DNA of 64,000 bases from Atlanticothrix silvestris CENA357 (GCF_016056295.1 NZ_JAECZB010000018.1:1-64000); one strand, 5' to 3'. Positions 27,120 to 37,266 are shown, counted from the stretch's first letter. Notes: a model not told the origin generated them from the sequence alone. Made by a program: numbers and translations.

Positions 27120-28694
27120 TCAATTCTTAGAAAAACCGCAAATTTCAATTTCTTCTTCGCTAAAAGTATCCTTTAATATTTTGCGAAGAACACGCTGAAT
27201 ATGAAGGTGTTTTCCCGGTTTGACTTTTGTCAGCGTCAGAAGTAATAAATTATTCTCCCCAAAGTTTTCTAATCCAGCTACCCGCGTTGGTTCCAGAACA
27301 TCCTGTTCATCCGCTTTTAACTGCTGTCCTACTTTTTCAACCACCCTATATACATGATCTAGATTGGAGTCATAGGAAACGCTAACTTCCACCCTTGGAT
27401 ATATATACTGTTTAGAGTAGTTAATAATTGATCCTATATCTCCATTACGAACTATCTGCAATTGACCATCAGGATGGCGGACGTGAGTAGTTCGCAGTTC
27501 AATCGCCTCTACAATCCCCTCAATATTTCTCTCTTCTACTTTCCCAACTTCAACATAATCACCAACCAAATAATAGTTCTCAAACAAAATCAAAAATCCA
27601 CAAACGACATCATTAATCAGGTTTTGCGCCCCAAGACCAACTGCTATACCCACAATTCCTGCACCTGCTAAGATAGGCGCAGGATCAATGCCAATCAGCT
27701 TGAGTATAGTTACTCCGGCTGTAAAGTAAACGAAATATTTGGCAAAACTCCGTATTAAGGGAATCAGCGTCAGCCGTTTCTGTTGCTGTGAGTCATTTAA
27801 ATCTGTAGTTTTTAAGTAAAACTCATCCAGGATAAAGTAAACGACTTCAATCAAAACATTGCTAATAAAATAAACCCCAATAATCTGCACAATTCTAGGG
27901 GTATAAGCACTTATCCAAGCGATGGGTTCTATTTCTGGAACAACAAGATTTACTATGCCAACATAGAGGACGTATTCCAAACATTTTTTTAAGAGTGGAA
28001 TTAAGTGGCGTAAACGCTCGTATAAACGCAGTAGATTGTCAGAATTGGAGTATTTAAGACTCAGTGCGTCGAGAGTATCAACGATGGTAGCAACAGCTTT
28101 AATAATGAGTAAACCAATTGTAATTATGATGTATATTTTTAAACCAATGTAAATATATTTGGGAACGACTTCTGGGAGGTAGAGAAATTTAGCACAGATG
28201 ATAAAAGAAGATATCCAGATAGTATGAATAATAATTCTTTTTAAAACTTTAAAAAAAGCCTCGGTACTCTCATCATTAGCTTTTATTTGATCGGCTCTCT
28301 TTGCGTAATCGCAGACCCAATCTATACCACGCTTTAAGGGTGGGATGCTAAATTTAACTAGCAATAGCAAACTTAAACTTTTCAAGCTTGCCGTAAAAAT
28401 ATTGATCCAAAATTGGGTAGGAAGACTACGAATTAGATTAAGTTGAAATTCCTGAATATTTCCACCTCGATAAATTATTATTCCATTTACACCAACCAGT
28501 GCCAGACACATAATCAGAGAAATGAAAATTAAAAACCTGCTGACACTGCGGTGCAGAAAAGTGATATTTGTAGTTCTTCCTTGAAGCCAAGAAACTTTAG
28601 TTACCTGCTTGGAAATTCTGCTAATCAACCAGTTCAACAGCGAAAAAATGACTATTAAAAATATGACTTCGCCCAGGATAATTAGTATATTCAT
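27120..28694 (-). CDS. MscS-family mechanosensitive ion channel
   Basis: This 524-residue membrane protein has several N-terminal transmembrane helices (starting with ILIILGEVIFLIVIFSLLNW) and the MscS core. That core contains the pore helix AGAGIVGIAVGLGAQNLIND and the beta domain ENYYLVGDYVEVG ... GIVEAIELRTTHVRHPDGQ. Such channels open under membrane tension to release osmolytes. It is longer than E. coli MscS (286 residues) because of the extra N-terminal helices. The ATG at 28694 is used. No operon partner is evident. Confidence 0.92.
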   Translation of the reverse strand: MNILIILGEVIFLIVIFSLLNWLISRISKQVTKVSWLQGRTTNITFLHRSVSRFLIFISLIMCLALVGVNGIIIYRGGNIQEFQLNLIRSLPTQFWINIFTASLKSLSLLLLVKFSIPPLKRGIDWVCDYAKRADQIKANDESTEAFFKVLKRIIIHTIWISSFIICAKFLYLPEVVPKYIYIGLKIYIIITIGLLIIKAVATIVDTLDALSLKYSNSDNLLRLYERLRHLIPLLKKCLEYVLYVGIVNLVVPEIEPIAWISAYTPRIVQIIGVYFISNVLIEVVYFILDEFYLKTTDLNDSQQQKRLTLIPLIRSFAKYFVYFTAGVTILKLIGIDPAPILAGAGIVGIAVGLGAQNLINDVVCGFLILFENYYLVGDYVEVGKVEERNIEGIVEAIELRTTHVRHPDGQLQIVRNGDIGSIINYSKQYIYPRVEVSVSYDSNLDHVYRVVEKVGQQLKADEQDVLEPTRVAGLENFGENNLLLLTLTKVKPGKHLHIQRVLRKILKDTFSEEEIEICGFSKN

Positions 28695-28766
28695 CTTGTG
28701 AGTATCTGTTGGCTCATTTATTGAAATTGAGCAGGGAACTACTGCAAAAGTGCCTGAAAGTTGCTT

Positions 28767-30098
28767 TTATCTGTGTGCATGGATGTAGTCCACAAAGTAA
28801 AATCTTGGACGAAGCCAGAATCTTAGCCAAGCATAAGCTCCTAGACCTAGTAGTGCGATCGCAATTAAGGGTAAACCCAGAGTCAGTTGCAGTCCATCAG
28901 GAAGGAGAACAACAGCGCAAACAGTAATAACAAAGTAGATTAAAAGCACTGCTTGCAAGCGTTGCACAACCAAAAGTGCTTCTCGACAGCTGCGACAATG
29001 TTGCGTGTGCTGATTGTAGCGATCAAGCATTTGTTGGCGATCGCTATTGATATTCGATGTTAGCGGAACATAGATTCCAACTTCGCTCCAGGGTAGTTGT
29101 CCATGACAATAGCGATCAAACCAATTCCTAAACTCAATTACTAAACGGTCTGCACTTGTAAGTAACTGATAGGCGGTTTTCCAGCTTTGGGTAGATTTTC
29201 TTTGTTGGAGAAAATACTCTTGCTGCTGTAGAAGAACCATATCTCCATCAAGAACCAGATTGCGATCGCTGATGTGATCCCACCAACGGGGTGTGAGATG
29301 ATGGAGTGTTTTGGCAAAGTTACGGGTAAAGTGAGCGACAATTCTAGACTTACCTGGAGACACAGGTATACAGTAGGTGACAAGTCCCAGCTGTTTGCTG
29401 CCATCACCAAAATTGATCGCATACTCCAAGCGACAAGGTGGTTCAAAAGTGATTGTTCTTTGTAAACCTTCTTCTGTAGTTGCTTCAATCAAATTGGGTG
29501 TTGATTGCACAATTTTAAGCGGGATTGGTTTTGCTTGTTTGCGCTCGCCCTGCACGCCATGATGAGAAAAAGGAACATGACTCGGATCTGCTACATTTTC
29601 TACAAGGGTTTGCCAGTCATATTCTAAATCTCGTGCAAAAGAAGACCAAACAAAGCCTTTAGTTGCATCTACTTGGGGTGACAAAGGTAAGGGTGTATTA
29701 GCGGCTTGTTCCCTTGATTTTGTATCTGGCCAAACCCAGAGTAAATCCTGTTGCTGACGAACTGGTAGTGCTACAGCACACAAATTTTCTTTGTTCTTGC
29801 TCACAAGTTCTGGATTTTCCACTTGGGGAATATGAGTACAAATTCCCTGCTCATCAAATTGCCAACCGTGATAGCTACACATTAAATTCCCTGTTTCGTC
29901 ATCAATGCGACCCTCACTTAGGGGTGCAAGACGATGGGGACATTGATCTAAAAATACTTGAAAAGTTTCAGATGATTTGGGTTTCCAGATGACTAAACGC
30001 AGTCCCAGAAGCGTCACTGCTGTTGGTTGCTTGGGATCTAAGTCTTCGATTGGCGAAATAGGATACCAATGCTGAAAAAAGTTGAATTCCGGTTCCAT
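28767..30098 (-). CDS. Rieske oxygenase of the pheophorbide a oxygenase/Tic55 type
   Basis: The start is placed at the ATG 30098 (443 residues), just before MEPEFNFFQHWYPISPIEDL; the upstream extension is non-family sequence. The Rieske [2Fe-2S] ligands are Cys53/His55 (QCPHRLAPL) and Cys74/His77 (CSYHGWQF). The mononuclear iron site is in NVADPSHVPFSHHG. The C-terminus carries a CRSCREA motif and two hydrophobic segments, a combination typical of PaO, Tic55 and related chlorophyll-pathway enzymes. Substrate specificity cannot be read from sequence; a chlorophyll derivative is likely. Confidence 0.9.
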   Translation of the reverse strand: MEPEFNFFQHWYPISPIEDLDPKQPTAVTLLGLRLVIWKPKSSETFQVFLDQCPHRLAPLSEGRIDDETGNLMCSYHGWQFDEQGICTHIPQVENPELVSKNKENLCAVALPVRQQQDLLWVWPDTKSREQAANTPLPLSPQVDATKGFVWSSFARDLEYDWQTLVENVADPSHVPFSHHGVQGERKQAKPIPLKIVQSTPNLIEATTEEGLQRTITFEPPCRLEYAINFGDGSKQLGLVTYCIPVSPGKSRIVAHFTRNFAKTLHHLTPRWWDHISDRNLVLDGDMVLLQQQEYFLQQRKSTQSWKTAYQLLTSADRLVIEFRNWFDRYCHGQLPWSEVGIYVPLTSNINSDRQQMLDRYNQHTQHCRSCREALLVVQRLQAVLLIYFVITVCAVVLLPDGLQLTLGLPLIAIALLGLGAYAWLRFWLRPRFYFVDYIHAHR

Positions 30099-30354
30099 TT
30101 TACAAAAAATTAGGATGTGGGGTGTAGGGTGTAGGGCAAGAAAACGATCTGTGATATCAATTAAACGCACCCTATCTAAATCTTTGATTTAGGTAGGAAC
30201 TGCGTTCAACATTTTTGTTCAAAATTCAAAATTAGGAAAGTCAGATTCTATCTGGGCTTTCAAGCTTGTATCTAAGGTACAGAGTCAACACCCCAACCTC
30301 ACACCCTACACCTACATTGAATCAAGCTGATGTGGATGTGAGGGTTCTGCTCAA

Positions 30355-30846
30355 TTAAGCTAAAACCTCAGTTTGTAGTAGCGCTTTACGTAATGCAGTT
30401 ACGGCTTCTTCTGTTTCTATCAACCGATTGAGAGCAAGCGCAATATCATCTTCAACCTTCAGTAGTTTAGCTGCTTTTTTTACAGCTTTTTGCTCTTCAA
30501 TTGAGTAATGCTGATCGGCACGAGCCATTTGAATTGCATGATACAACAATGACCTTGATTTTGACCAAGTAGAAACATCAACTGTAATCTTGTTTAACAA
30601 TTGTTCTAAATCAGCATTTTTGTATTCAAATGCTTTGTATTTTTCTATTATTTCTTCAGGAGCGCCAACAAGACGCTGATGAGTTAGTAACCAGTTAAGT
30701 TCGGCTTCTGAAACTTCTCCATCAGCTCCAGCAATAGCGAGTAGTGCATATCCGTAGTTCAGGTATGCTTCAATAGGAGCTTCAGAAATACCTAAGTTTT
30801 TTTTCATGAATTCTGAAGCAGGCTGTGCTTGTTTGAGATTGTTCAT
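30355..30846 (-). CDS. TerB-like domain protein
   Basis: This 163-residue all-helical protein has two acidic TerB-type half-motifs, YALLAIAGADGEVSEAELNWLL (about 32-53) and IQMARADQHYSIEEQKAVKKAAKLL (about 105-129). TerB-like domains occur in tellurite-resistance proteins, DjlA and signalling proteins, and can bind divalent metal. It has no membrane segment. No ter operon is nearby, so a specific role in metal or stress response is not supported. Confidence 0.75.
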   Translation of the reverse strand: MNNLKQAQPASEFMKKNLGISEAPIEAYLNYGYALLAIAGADGEVSEAELNWLLTHQRLVGAPEEIIEKYKAFEYKNADLEQLLNKITVDVSTWSKSRSLLYHAIQMARADQHYSIEEQKAVKKAAKLLKVEDDIALALNRLIETEEAVTALRKALLQTEVLA

Positions 30847-31191
30847 AAATTACCTCTTTGATTTTTTGAAAATTTGCTCTTTGGCAAATGCCATTGATAA
30901 ATGAAAGAATTGTTGTTCAATTTTCTAATTAGTGTTTACCCATTAAATCCATCGTAAAATTGCTGATGTATTACTACTGGTAAACAAGTCTTTCAATATT
31001 CTCAGCATCAAAGCAAAAATGCAAGGACAGTTAAGACAGTTAAGACAGTTAAGTTAACATTTATAAAATTTTAATCAATAGAAATATATACCTATTGAAT
31101 TTTATTTGTATATTTTTAGTTTTGAAAAAAAAGTGACTCTAGATACTAGAGTCACCTAATAAATCAACTAAAAATTTAGAGGCGTGAAAAT
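30847..31191. other. Intergenic region with short tandem repeats
   Basis: About 345 bases hold a 9-bp tandem array (CAGTTAAGA, about 31025-31052, three copies) and the gnd terminator at 31125-31155. No gene is seen. Confidence 0.5.
31125..31155 (-). terminator. Rho-independent terminator of gnd
   Basis: GTGACTCTAG-ATA-CTAGAGTCAC forms a perfect 10-bp stem. Read on the minus strand it is followed by eight T residues, 36 nt after the gnd stop. Confidence 0.92.
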
Positions 31192-32625
31192 TTATTTTTT
31201 CTTAGCCTCATCAATAGGAACCCACTCTGTGTGGAAAGTTCCAGGCTTGTCAAGACGCTGGTAAGTATGTGCGCCGAAGTAATCGCGTTGGGCTTGAGTG
31301 AGGTTTTGGGGCAAGCGATCGCGGCGATAGCTGTCAAAATAATCTAAAGATGCACTAAATGCGGGTACTGGAATGCCCAGTGTTGCAGCTGTCGCTATGA
31401 CTTCGCGCCAAGCTGTCTGTCTGTCGAGAATTGTTTGCTTAAATTCAGGCGCTAAAAGCAAGTTAGGCAAAGCTGGATTTTCGGTAAAAGCTTTCTTAAT
31501 CTTATTCAAAAAGCGAGCCCGAATAATACAGCCACCTTTCCAAATCCGCGCCATTTCGCCCAGATCCAAATTCCAATTATATGTTTTTGAAGCTGTAGAT
31601 AGCAGCGCCATTCCTTGAGCGTAAGAACAGATTTTCGAGCAATAAAGAGCATCGCGGACTTTGTTGATAAAGTCCTTGGTTGACCCATCATATTTGCCAC
31701 TAGGCCCTGTCAACATCTTGGATGCTGCAACCCGTTCTTCTTTAATCGAAGATATAATCCGGGCATTCACTGCGGCTGTAATTGTGGGAATGGAAACACC
31801 CAACTCCAATGCAGTTTGCACAGTCCAACGTCCGGTTCCCTTTTGACCTGCTGCGTCAACAATCAAATCTACTAGAGGTTTCTTTGTTTCCGGGTCAATG
31901 TAGGGAAAGATATTCTTCGTAATCTCAATCAAAAATGAATCGAGTTCATCGGTGGTGTTCCATTCAGCAAACACCTCATGTAGCTGCTTAGGGTCAAGTC
32001 CAACAACATTCTTCAGCAAGTCGTAGGCTTCAGCAATTAGCTGCATATCGCCGTACTCAATGCCGTTGTGTACCATTTTGACATAATGGCCAGAACCACC
32101 AGGGCCAATATAAGTTACACAAGGGCCATCATCGACTTGGGCGGCAATTTTGTTGAAAATGGGCGACAAGAACTCGTAGGAACTTTGTGTGCCTCCAGGC
32201 ATCAGTGAAGGGCCGTTTAGCGCCCCTTCTTCACCACCACTGACACCCATACCAAGATACCGAAGTCCAGTCGGTTCTAATTCTTGAGTGCGTCTTTCTG
32301 TGTCTTCAAACCAAGAGTTACCACCGTCGATAATGATATCGCCTTCATTGAGCAAAGGTTTGAGTTGAGCAATCACCGCATCTACTGGTTTACCAGCTTG
32401 CACCATCACTAAGATTTTGCGGGGACGTTCCAATGCTGCAACAAATTCTTCTAAGGTAAAGGCGGCTTTGACGTTCCTTCCTGGCGCACGCTGCGCCATA
32501 AACGCGTCCGTTTTTTCGCGGGAGCGGTTGTAAACTGCAATTGGGAAGCCATTGCGCTCAACATTAAGAGCGATATTTTCACCCATAACGGCTAATCCAA
32601 TCACACCAAAGCTTTGTAGTGTCAT
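31192..32625 (-). CDS. gnd: 6-phosphogluconate dehydrogenase, decarboxylating
   Basis: Gnd oxidises 6-phosphogluconate to ribulose 5-phosphate with release of CO2 and NADPH, in the oxidative pentose phosphate pathway that feeds heterocysts and dark metabolism. The 477-residue protein has the NADP Rossmann motif GVIGLAVMGENIALN near the start, MGVSGGEEGA (substrate loop), the catalytic Lys/Asn segment GHYVKMVHNGIEYGDMQ, and GTGRWTVQTALELGV. The family C-terminus is complete. The gene is followed by a strong terminator. Confidence 0.97.
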   Translation of the reverse strand: MTLQSFGVIGLAVMGENIALNVERNGFPIAVYNRSREKTDAFMAQRAPGRNVKAAFTLEEFVAALERPRKILVMVQAGKPVDAVIAQLKPLLNEGDIIIDGGNSWFEDTERRTQELEPTGLRYLGMGVSGGEEGALNGPSLMPGGTQSSYEFLSPIFNKIAAQVDDGPCVTYIGPGGSGHYVKMVHNGIEYGDMQLIAEAYDLLKNVVGLDPKQLHEVFAEWNTTDELDSFLIEITKNIFPYIDPETKKPLVDLIVDAAGQKGTGRWTVQTALELGVSIPTITAAVNARIISSIKEERVAASKMLTGPSGKYDGSTKDFINKVRDALYCSKICSYAQGMALLSTASKTYNWNLDLGEMARIWKGGCIIRARFLNKIKKAFTENPALPNLLLAPEFKQTILDRQTAWREVIATAATLGIPVPAFSASLDYFDSYRRDRLPQNLTQAQRDYFGAHTYQRLDKPGTFHTEWVPIDEAKKK

Positions 32626-32928
32626 AAATTGTTTTGGCTAACTCTTGCAGATCCTTTTATCTTTAGGGTAGTCCGAGATTTTCGCTTCTCTCCTAAAGAA
32701 GACCTTAAGAGTTGATATAAATGACAAAAATCCACAACTAACACGAGTAATTAATTTTAATTTGTATCTAAATCAACAATTGACTTGTAAAATTTGCAAA
32801 ATTGTTAGTTTAGGAACTAGGAACTAGGGACTAGGGACTAGAAACTTAAGTAGTTTTTTATCAACTCTAGCCTCTAGCCTCTAACCCCTAGCCCCTAATC
32901 AAAAGACGCAGTAAGGAGTAACCAAAAA
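32626..32928. other. Intergenic region with heptamer-like arrays
   Basis: About 300 bases between gnd and ycf66. Degenerate heptamers AACTAGG/GACTAGG occur near 32813-32840, and CTAGCCT/CTAGCCC-type heptamers near 32870-32900; the two sets are complementary in part and could pair. No gene is seen. Confidence 0.6.
32813..32900. repeat. Paired degenerate heptamer arrays (CTAGGRA / CTAGCCY)
   Basis: Two short arrays of 7-bp units face each other with partly complementary sequence and about 25 bp between them, forming a possible hairpin just upstream of ycf66. Confidence 0.65.
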
Positions 32929-33633
32929 ATGCTGGCATTTGTCCTAGCTTTTGTGGTCGGACTTGGTAGTTTAGCCATTTACATAGCAGCTTTCTTTTTT
33001 CCCGAAATCCACCGAAAGAATGATTTTGTTTGGAGTGGTGTAGGGCTGTTTTACGCTTTAGTATTATGGATTTTTGCACCACGCATTTCTGGGGGTCTGC
33101 TTCTAGGTCATGTAGCTAGTGTGGCGCTTTTAGTTTGGTTTGGCTGGCAAACTCTTTCATTACGTCGACAACTGACCCCACAGGCACAACAAACTCAAGT
33201 ACCCAGTCCTGAGACAGTGAAAACTGGTGTTCAAGGGCAAGTGGCTAAGTTGTCCCTTCCAGAACGGCTTGCTCAGTGGCAAAAGGGTCTGAGTAGCACC
33301 TTCAGTGGTGTGAAAGACAAGGCGCAAAAGAAACCAATTTCCAAACCTGAAGATATTGCCTCTGTATTAGCAGAAAAACCTGCTGTTGAGATTATCGACA
33401 AAACTAATGCCACACCAGAACATCCAGTAGAGGAGGATATCACTCCTAGCGAAACCGAGTCTTTAGTCGAGAGTTTGCCAGAAGTAATTCCACCAAATCC
33501 CCCATCTCCTGAATTAGTGGAAGCCGCGCAACCTCATGATGAAGCTGAGGACAAAGAACCAATTACTGTAGAAGAAATTGCTCCGGATGCTTCACTTGCT
33601 CCCCCAGCGGAAGTACCACCACCGAATAACTAA
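32929..33633 (+). CDS. Ycf66-family membrane protein
   Basis: This 234-residue protein belongs to the Ycf66 family, conserved in cyanobacteria and some plastids but of unknown function. The N-terminal 85 residues form three hydrophobic segments (LAFVLAFVVGLGSLAIYIAAF, VGLFYALVLWIFA, LLLGHVASVALLVWFGW). The remaining region is hydrophilic, rich in Pro/Glu and probably disordered, with an acidic tail. The extension beyond the membrane part varies in length in the family. A terminator hairpin follows at 33645. Confidence 0.9.
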   Translation: MLAFVLAFVVGLGSLAIYIAAFFFPEIHRKNDFVWSGVGLFYALVLWIFAPRISGGLLLGHVASVALLVWFGWQTLSLRRQLTPQAQQTQVPSPETVKTGVQGQVAKLSLPERLAQWQKGLSSTFSGVKDKAQKKPISKPEDIASVLAEKPAVEIIDKTNATPEHPVEEDITPSETESLVESLPEVIPPNPPSPELVEAAQPHDEAEDKEPITVEEIAPDASLAPPAEVPPPNN

Positions 33634-33644
33634 AGTGAGTTCAA

Positions 33645-33700
33645 TTGATTGGAACCCAGCCTTTAATAATATAATGTTGGGTTTCAATCAACTTGTTTTA
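33645..33700 (+). terminator. Terminator-like hairpin after ycf66
   Basis: TTGATTGGAACCCA pairs with TGGGTTTCAATCAA (one mismatch in 14 bp) around a 19-nt loop, followed by CTTGTTTT. Confidence 0.75.
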
Positions 33701-33987
33701 ATAACAATTGGTAGTGAAGGCTTTATCTGAATTTCTTACTTGTAAGAAAAATCAACCAGATGCATAATGGCGATCGCAGTAACAACAGCCATAAATTTTA
33801 TGATTGGATAATCTCAAAATCTTATGTCCATAGGTTATTCCCAAAGTCACTTATTAGGGTTACATTTGGTCACTAAAAAGTTAATTGTTAAGCGATATTA
33901 CAAACCTTGCAAAAATATTTAGAAATTGTCTGCAAGCCACACATGGCTCTAACGTAGAACCTATAGGAGAGACTTGAGGCAAATGTG
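33701..33987. other. Intergenic leader before the 106-aa membrane protein
   Basis: About 290 AT-rich bases with a single GGCGATCGC site near 33770. They presumably contain the promoter of the following small membrane protein (ribosome binding site AGGAGAG near 33965). No gene is seen. Confidence 0.4.
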
Positions 33988-34305
33988 ATGAACAAGAATA
34001 ATATTCAAAACTATCGGTTTGTCTGTACCCTGACATTTGGTGATATTTACGGTCAAATAATTGTTTGGCTAATTACAATCACTATTAGTTTGGCCTCAGC
34101 CTTGGCGTTGATGGGTGCGAGACGGCCTGTGTATGCCTTAGCAACGGTAGGTCTCGTCGTTCTGCTATCGCTGCCTTTCTTGCTGTTTGCATTTGTCACT
34201 ACATTGTTAAATCATATTGAATTAACTGCTGTAGAACCAGGAACAAAAACCGAACCTATACCCGGTAATGTTTCCCAACAAAAGCCTATACAGGCTAGTA
34301 GCTAA
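33988..34305 (+). CDS. Small two-helix membrane protein (unknown)
   Basis: I start at the ATG 33988 rather than the GTG one codon earlier (105 residues). Two hydrophobic segments are clear: IIVWLITITISLASALALMG (about 24-43) and ATVGLVVLLSLPFLLFAFVTTLL (about 52-74). The short tails are polar, ending Pro/Gln-rich. No family is recognised. It lies in the same orientation as ycf66 but is separated from it by a terminator, and it has its own terminator downstream. Confidence 0.7.
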   Translation: MNKNNIQNYRFVCTLTFGDIYGQIIVWLITITISLASALALMGARRPVYALATVGLVVLLSLPFLLFAFVTTLLNHIELTAVEPGTKTEPIPGNVSQQKPIQASS

Positions 34306-34410
34306 AGAGTTAGGAGTGAGAAGTTAGGAGTGAAAATTTATCAATCACTCCCTCTATCACCTAACTCCTAATTTTTAAGTTTTCACCTAAATTCAAAATT
34401 TGTTATAACG

Positions 34411-34439
34411 TCCCTGTTTATAAACAGGGAATTTTTTTT
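34411..34439 (+). terminator. Rho-independent terminator
   Basis: TCCCTGTTTATAAACAGGGA is a perfect 20-bp palindrome followed by a run of eight Ts, about 105 nt after the small membrane-protein gene. Confidence 0.9.
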
Positions 34440-34529
34440 GTCAAGATGCGATCGCATTCCCACACCATACCTTTTATTGATCACGTCTCTACAATAGAAC
34501 AGCTAGAGCATCGATTCAGTAATCAAAAA

Positions 34530-34616
34530 CCTAACCCCCCAGCCCCCTCCCTACTAGGGAAGGGCGAGCTAAACTCCCCTCGCCTCGTAGGAGAGGGGAT
34601 GGGGGAGAGGTTCATC
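34530..34616. repeat. GC-rich interspersed repeat hairpin
   Basis: A block rich in CCCCCAGCCCC and GGAGAGGGGATGGGGGAGAGG forms a long imperfect hairpin between the terminator and sdhA. Similar blocks recur in intergenic regions of Nostocales genomes as I recall. It is not coding. Confidence 0.6.
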
Positions 34617-34672
34617 CACTATTACTGAATTGGTGTTCTAGAACAACCGTTTTTTGCAGTCAGGGGCTAACT

Positions 34673-36400
34673 ATGCTGGAACATGATGTAATTATTGTCG
34701 GGGGTGGATTAGCAGGCTGCCGCGCCGCTGTAGAAATTGCCCGGACTGACCCTAGTTTAAATATTGCTGTAGTTGCTAAAACCCATCCGATTCGTTCACA
34801 TTCGGTCGCAGCTCAAGGTGGAATGGCAGCGTCCCTAAAAAATGTGGATTCAGAAGACAGTTGGGAAGCTCACGCTTTTGATACTGTTAAAGGTTCTGAC
34901 TACTTGGCAGACCAAGACGCAGTGGCTATTCTCGCCCAAGAAGCGCCGGATGTAGTCATTGACTTAGAACACATGGGTGTTTTATTTTCTCGCTTGAACG
35001 ATGGTCGCATTGCCCAACGGGCTTTTGGCGGACATTCTCATAACCGCACTTGTTATGCTGCTGATAAGACTGGTCACGCGATTTTGCATGAATTGGTTAA
35101 TAATTTGCGGCGTTATGGTGTGCAAATTTACCAAGAATGGTATGTAATGCGCCTGATTTTGTCAGAAGGTCAGGCAAAGGGTGTAGTAATGTACAGCCTC
35201 TTGGATGGGCATATAGAGGTGATGCGGGCTAAGGCTGTAATGTTTGCCACTGGCGGCTACGGTCGCGTTTATAACACCACATCTAATGATTATGCTTCTA
35301 CAGGTGATGGTTTAGCAATGACTGCGATCGCCGGCTTGCCTTTAGAAGATATGGAATTTGTCCAATTTCATCCCACTGGCTTGTATCCAGTAGGAGTGCT
35401 GATTTCCGAAGCAGTACGGGGAGAAGGAGCGTATTTAATCAATAGTGAAGGCGATCGCTTCATGGCTAACTACGCACCTAGCCGCATGGAACTAGCTCCT
35501 CGTGATATTACCTCACGAGCGATCGCCTACGAAATTCGTGCAGGTCGTGGTGTTCATCCCGATGGTAGCGCTGGCGGCCCTTTTGTTTATCTTGATTTGC
35601 GGCATCTGGGCAAAGAAAAAATTATGAGTCGTGTTCCCTTTTGCTGGGAAGAAGCACACCGCCTAGTAGGTGTGGATGCAGTAACTCAACCCATGCCAGT
35701 CCGCCCGACAATTCATTATTGTATGGGTGGTATCCCAGTGAATACCGATGGTCAAGTCCGTAGCAGTGGTGATAGTTTAGTTGACGGTTTCTTTGCTGCT
35801 GGTGAAACATCTTGTGTTTCTGTCCACGGTGCTAATCGCCTCGGTAGTAATTCTCTGCTGGAATGTGTGGTTTATGGTAAACGCACTGGGGCGGCGATCG
35901 CCAAATTTGTGCAAAACCGCAAATTACCAACACTAGATGAGCAATATTATGTTAATGAAGCCAAGCAACAAATTCAAGCTTTGCTAGAACAGCCAGGACA
36001 GTATCGCATTAACCAAATTCGTCTAGCCTTTCAAGATTGCATGACTCAGTTCTGTGGAGTTTTCCGCACTCAAGAATTAATGAGTGAGGGCTTGCATAAA
36101 TTAGAAGAATTACAACAGCAATACCCTCAAATCTATTTAGATGATAAAGGCAGTTGCTGGAATACAGAAATTGTAGAAGCCCTAGAACTGCGGAGTTTAA
36201 TGGTAGTAGGAAAGACAATTTTAGCATCAGCTCTAAATCGCCAAGAAAGTCGCGGCGCTCATTTTCGTGAAGATTACCCCCAAAGAGACGATACTAATTT
36301 CCTGAAGCACACAATGGCTTACTATTCACCAGCAGGAATTGACATTCAATATCGTCCAGTAGCAATTACTATGTTTGAGCCAAAAGAGCGCAGGTATTAA
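34673..36400 (+). CDS. sdhA: Succinate dehydrogenase/fumarate reductase flavoprotein subunit
   Basis: This FAD-containing subunit oxidises succinate to fumarate and feeds electrons to the membrane quinone pool. The 575-residue protein has the dinucleotide motif [14 protein letters not shown], the covalent-FAD His43 region ([11 protein letters not shown]), [19 protein letters not shown], and the active-site Arg segment [10 protein letters not shown]. No sdhB lies next to it, which is common in cyanobacteria. The ATG at 34673 gives the expected short N-terminus. Confidence 0.95.
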   Translation: MLEHDVIIVGGGLAGCRAAVEIARTDPSLNIAVVAKTHPIRSHSVAAQGGMAASLKNVDSEDSWEAHAFDTVKGSDYLADQDAVAILAQEAPDVVIDLEHMGVLFSRLNDGRIAQRAFGGHSHNRTCYAADKTGHAILHELVNNLRRYGVQIYQEWYVMRLILSEGQAKGVVMYSLLDGHIEVMRAKAVMFATGGYGRVYNTTSNDYASTGDGLAMTAIAGLPLEDMEFVQFHPTGLYPVGVLISEAVRGEGAYLINSEGDRFMANYAPSRMELAPRDITSRAIAYEIRAGRGVHPDGSAGGPFVYLDLRHLGKEKIMSRVPFCWEEAHRLVGVDAVTQPMPVRPTIHYCMGGIPVNTDGQVRSSGDSLVDGFFAAGETSCVSVHGANRLGSNSLLECVVYGKRTGAAIAKFVQNRKLPTLDEQYYVNEAKQQIQALLEQPGQYRINQIRLAFQDCMTQFCGVFRTQELMSEGLHKLEELQQQYPQIYLDDKGSCWNTEIVEALELRSLMVVGKTILASALNRQESRGAHFREDYPQRDDTNFLKHTMAYYSPAGIDIQYRPVAITMFEPKERRY

Positions 36401-36461
36401 GTCATTGTATCTTAAGGGTTAAAAATCAATATTGTTCAGTTAAGCCAAAAAGCCTCATGTA

Positions 36462-36483
36462 GAGACGCGATTTATCGCGTCTG
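36462..36483. repeat. Small hairpin repeat (GACGCGAT/ATCGCGTC)
   Basis: A perfect 9-bp stem with a two-base loop sits after sdhA. A diverged copy (GAGACGGCGATTTATCGTGTCT) lies at 61622-61643, so it is a dispersed repeat. Confidence 0.75.
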
Positions 36484-36626
36484 ATAAGACCTTTTCTTGG
36501 CCTCCGACATATACTGAGATGCAGTAAGTATTATTTTTAGCGGCAGTCTTGATGAAGTTTCTAGCTGAGTGGGAATACTAAGTTTAGCTAACCTAATTTT
36601 TGGAAAAATTTGCGAGGCTTTATCCC

Positions 36627-37040
36627 ATGCCAGAAATTAATATTGGTGATTCTTTAGCTCATCCTTTAGTGAGATATCGTAATCATTTAGAATTTAATGG
36701 ATATCATGTTGAAGAAGATAATGATTTGCTTTTATGTCGTCATCATAGAAAGAATAATTTGATTGTTAAACATATTCCCAATCGAGGAGTATTAATTAGA
36801 GCGCTTTACTCTTGTCAGCCAAATATAAATAAATTAGAGCTATTGGAATATGTCAACGAATTAAATTCTGAATTGATGTTTATGAAAGCCTATATTCATA
36901 ATCCAGTAAATGGTTTGTTTTTAGAAACCTTTTGTGAAGGTGAATATGACAGAACAATTTTCTCAATTTTTCTAGATAATCTGGAATATGATATGGAGCT
37001 TTTTGGTAAAAACCAGCTGACACGAGAATATTTACAATAA
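36627..37040 (+). CDS. YbjN-like domain protein
   Basis: I start at the ATG 36627 (137 residues) since the TTG at 36600 has no support. The protein has an alternating alpha/beta pattern (LVRYRNHLEFNGYHVEEDND ... LLEYVNELNSELMFMKAYI) resembling YbjN or type III secretion chaperone-like folds, which bind partner proteins. The match is to fold pattern rather than specific residues, so the name is tentative. It is a single gene followed by a hairpin at 37066. Confidence 0.55.
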   Translation: MPEINIGDSLAHPLVRYRNHLEFNGYHVEEDNDLLLCRHHRKNNLIVKHIPNRGVLIRALYSCQPNINKLELLEYVNELNSELMFMKAYIHNPVNGLFLETFCEGEYDRTIFSIFLDNLEYDMELFGKNQLTREYLQ

Positions 37041-37065
37041 GAAAAATATTACACTTGACAAATTT

Positions 37066-37086
37066 ATGGTGGGTGATGCCCACCAT
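37066..37086. terminator. Hairpin after YbjN-like gene
   Basis: ATGGTGGG and CCCACCAT form an 8-bp stem with a five-base loop. It is related to the hairpin at 984-1000. Confidence 0.5.
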
Positions 37087-37266
37087 AGGAAACTTTATTT
37101 TTTTACTTAATGGGTAGTTATATTTGTAACCGACAATGGTATAAAATTTGCGGTTGCCAATTTGCCAACTTTATAAGTTTATTTTCCTGATTTAATCAAT
37201 ATCAGGTTGAAACAACAGACAACTAAAGAATGTCTGAATTATTATCTTAAATTAGACTGACTAATT

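Noticed and set aside
34446-34628. 60-residue frame before sdhA
   Set aside because: It covers the GC-rich interspersed repeat and has no plausible protein features.
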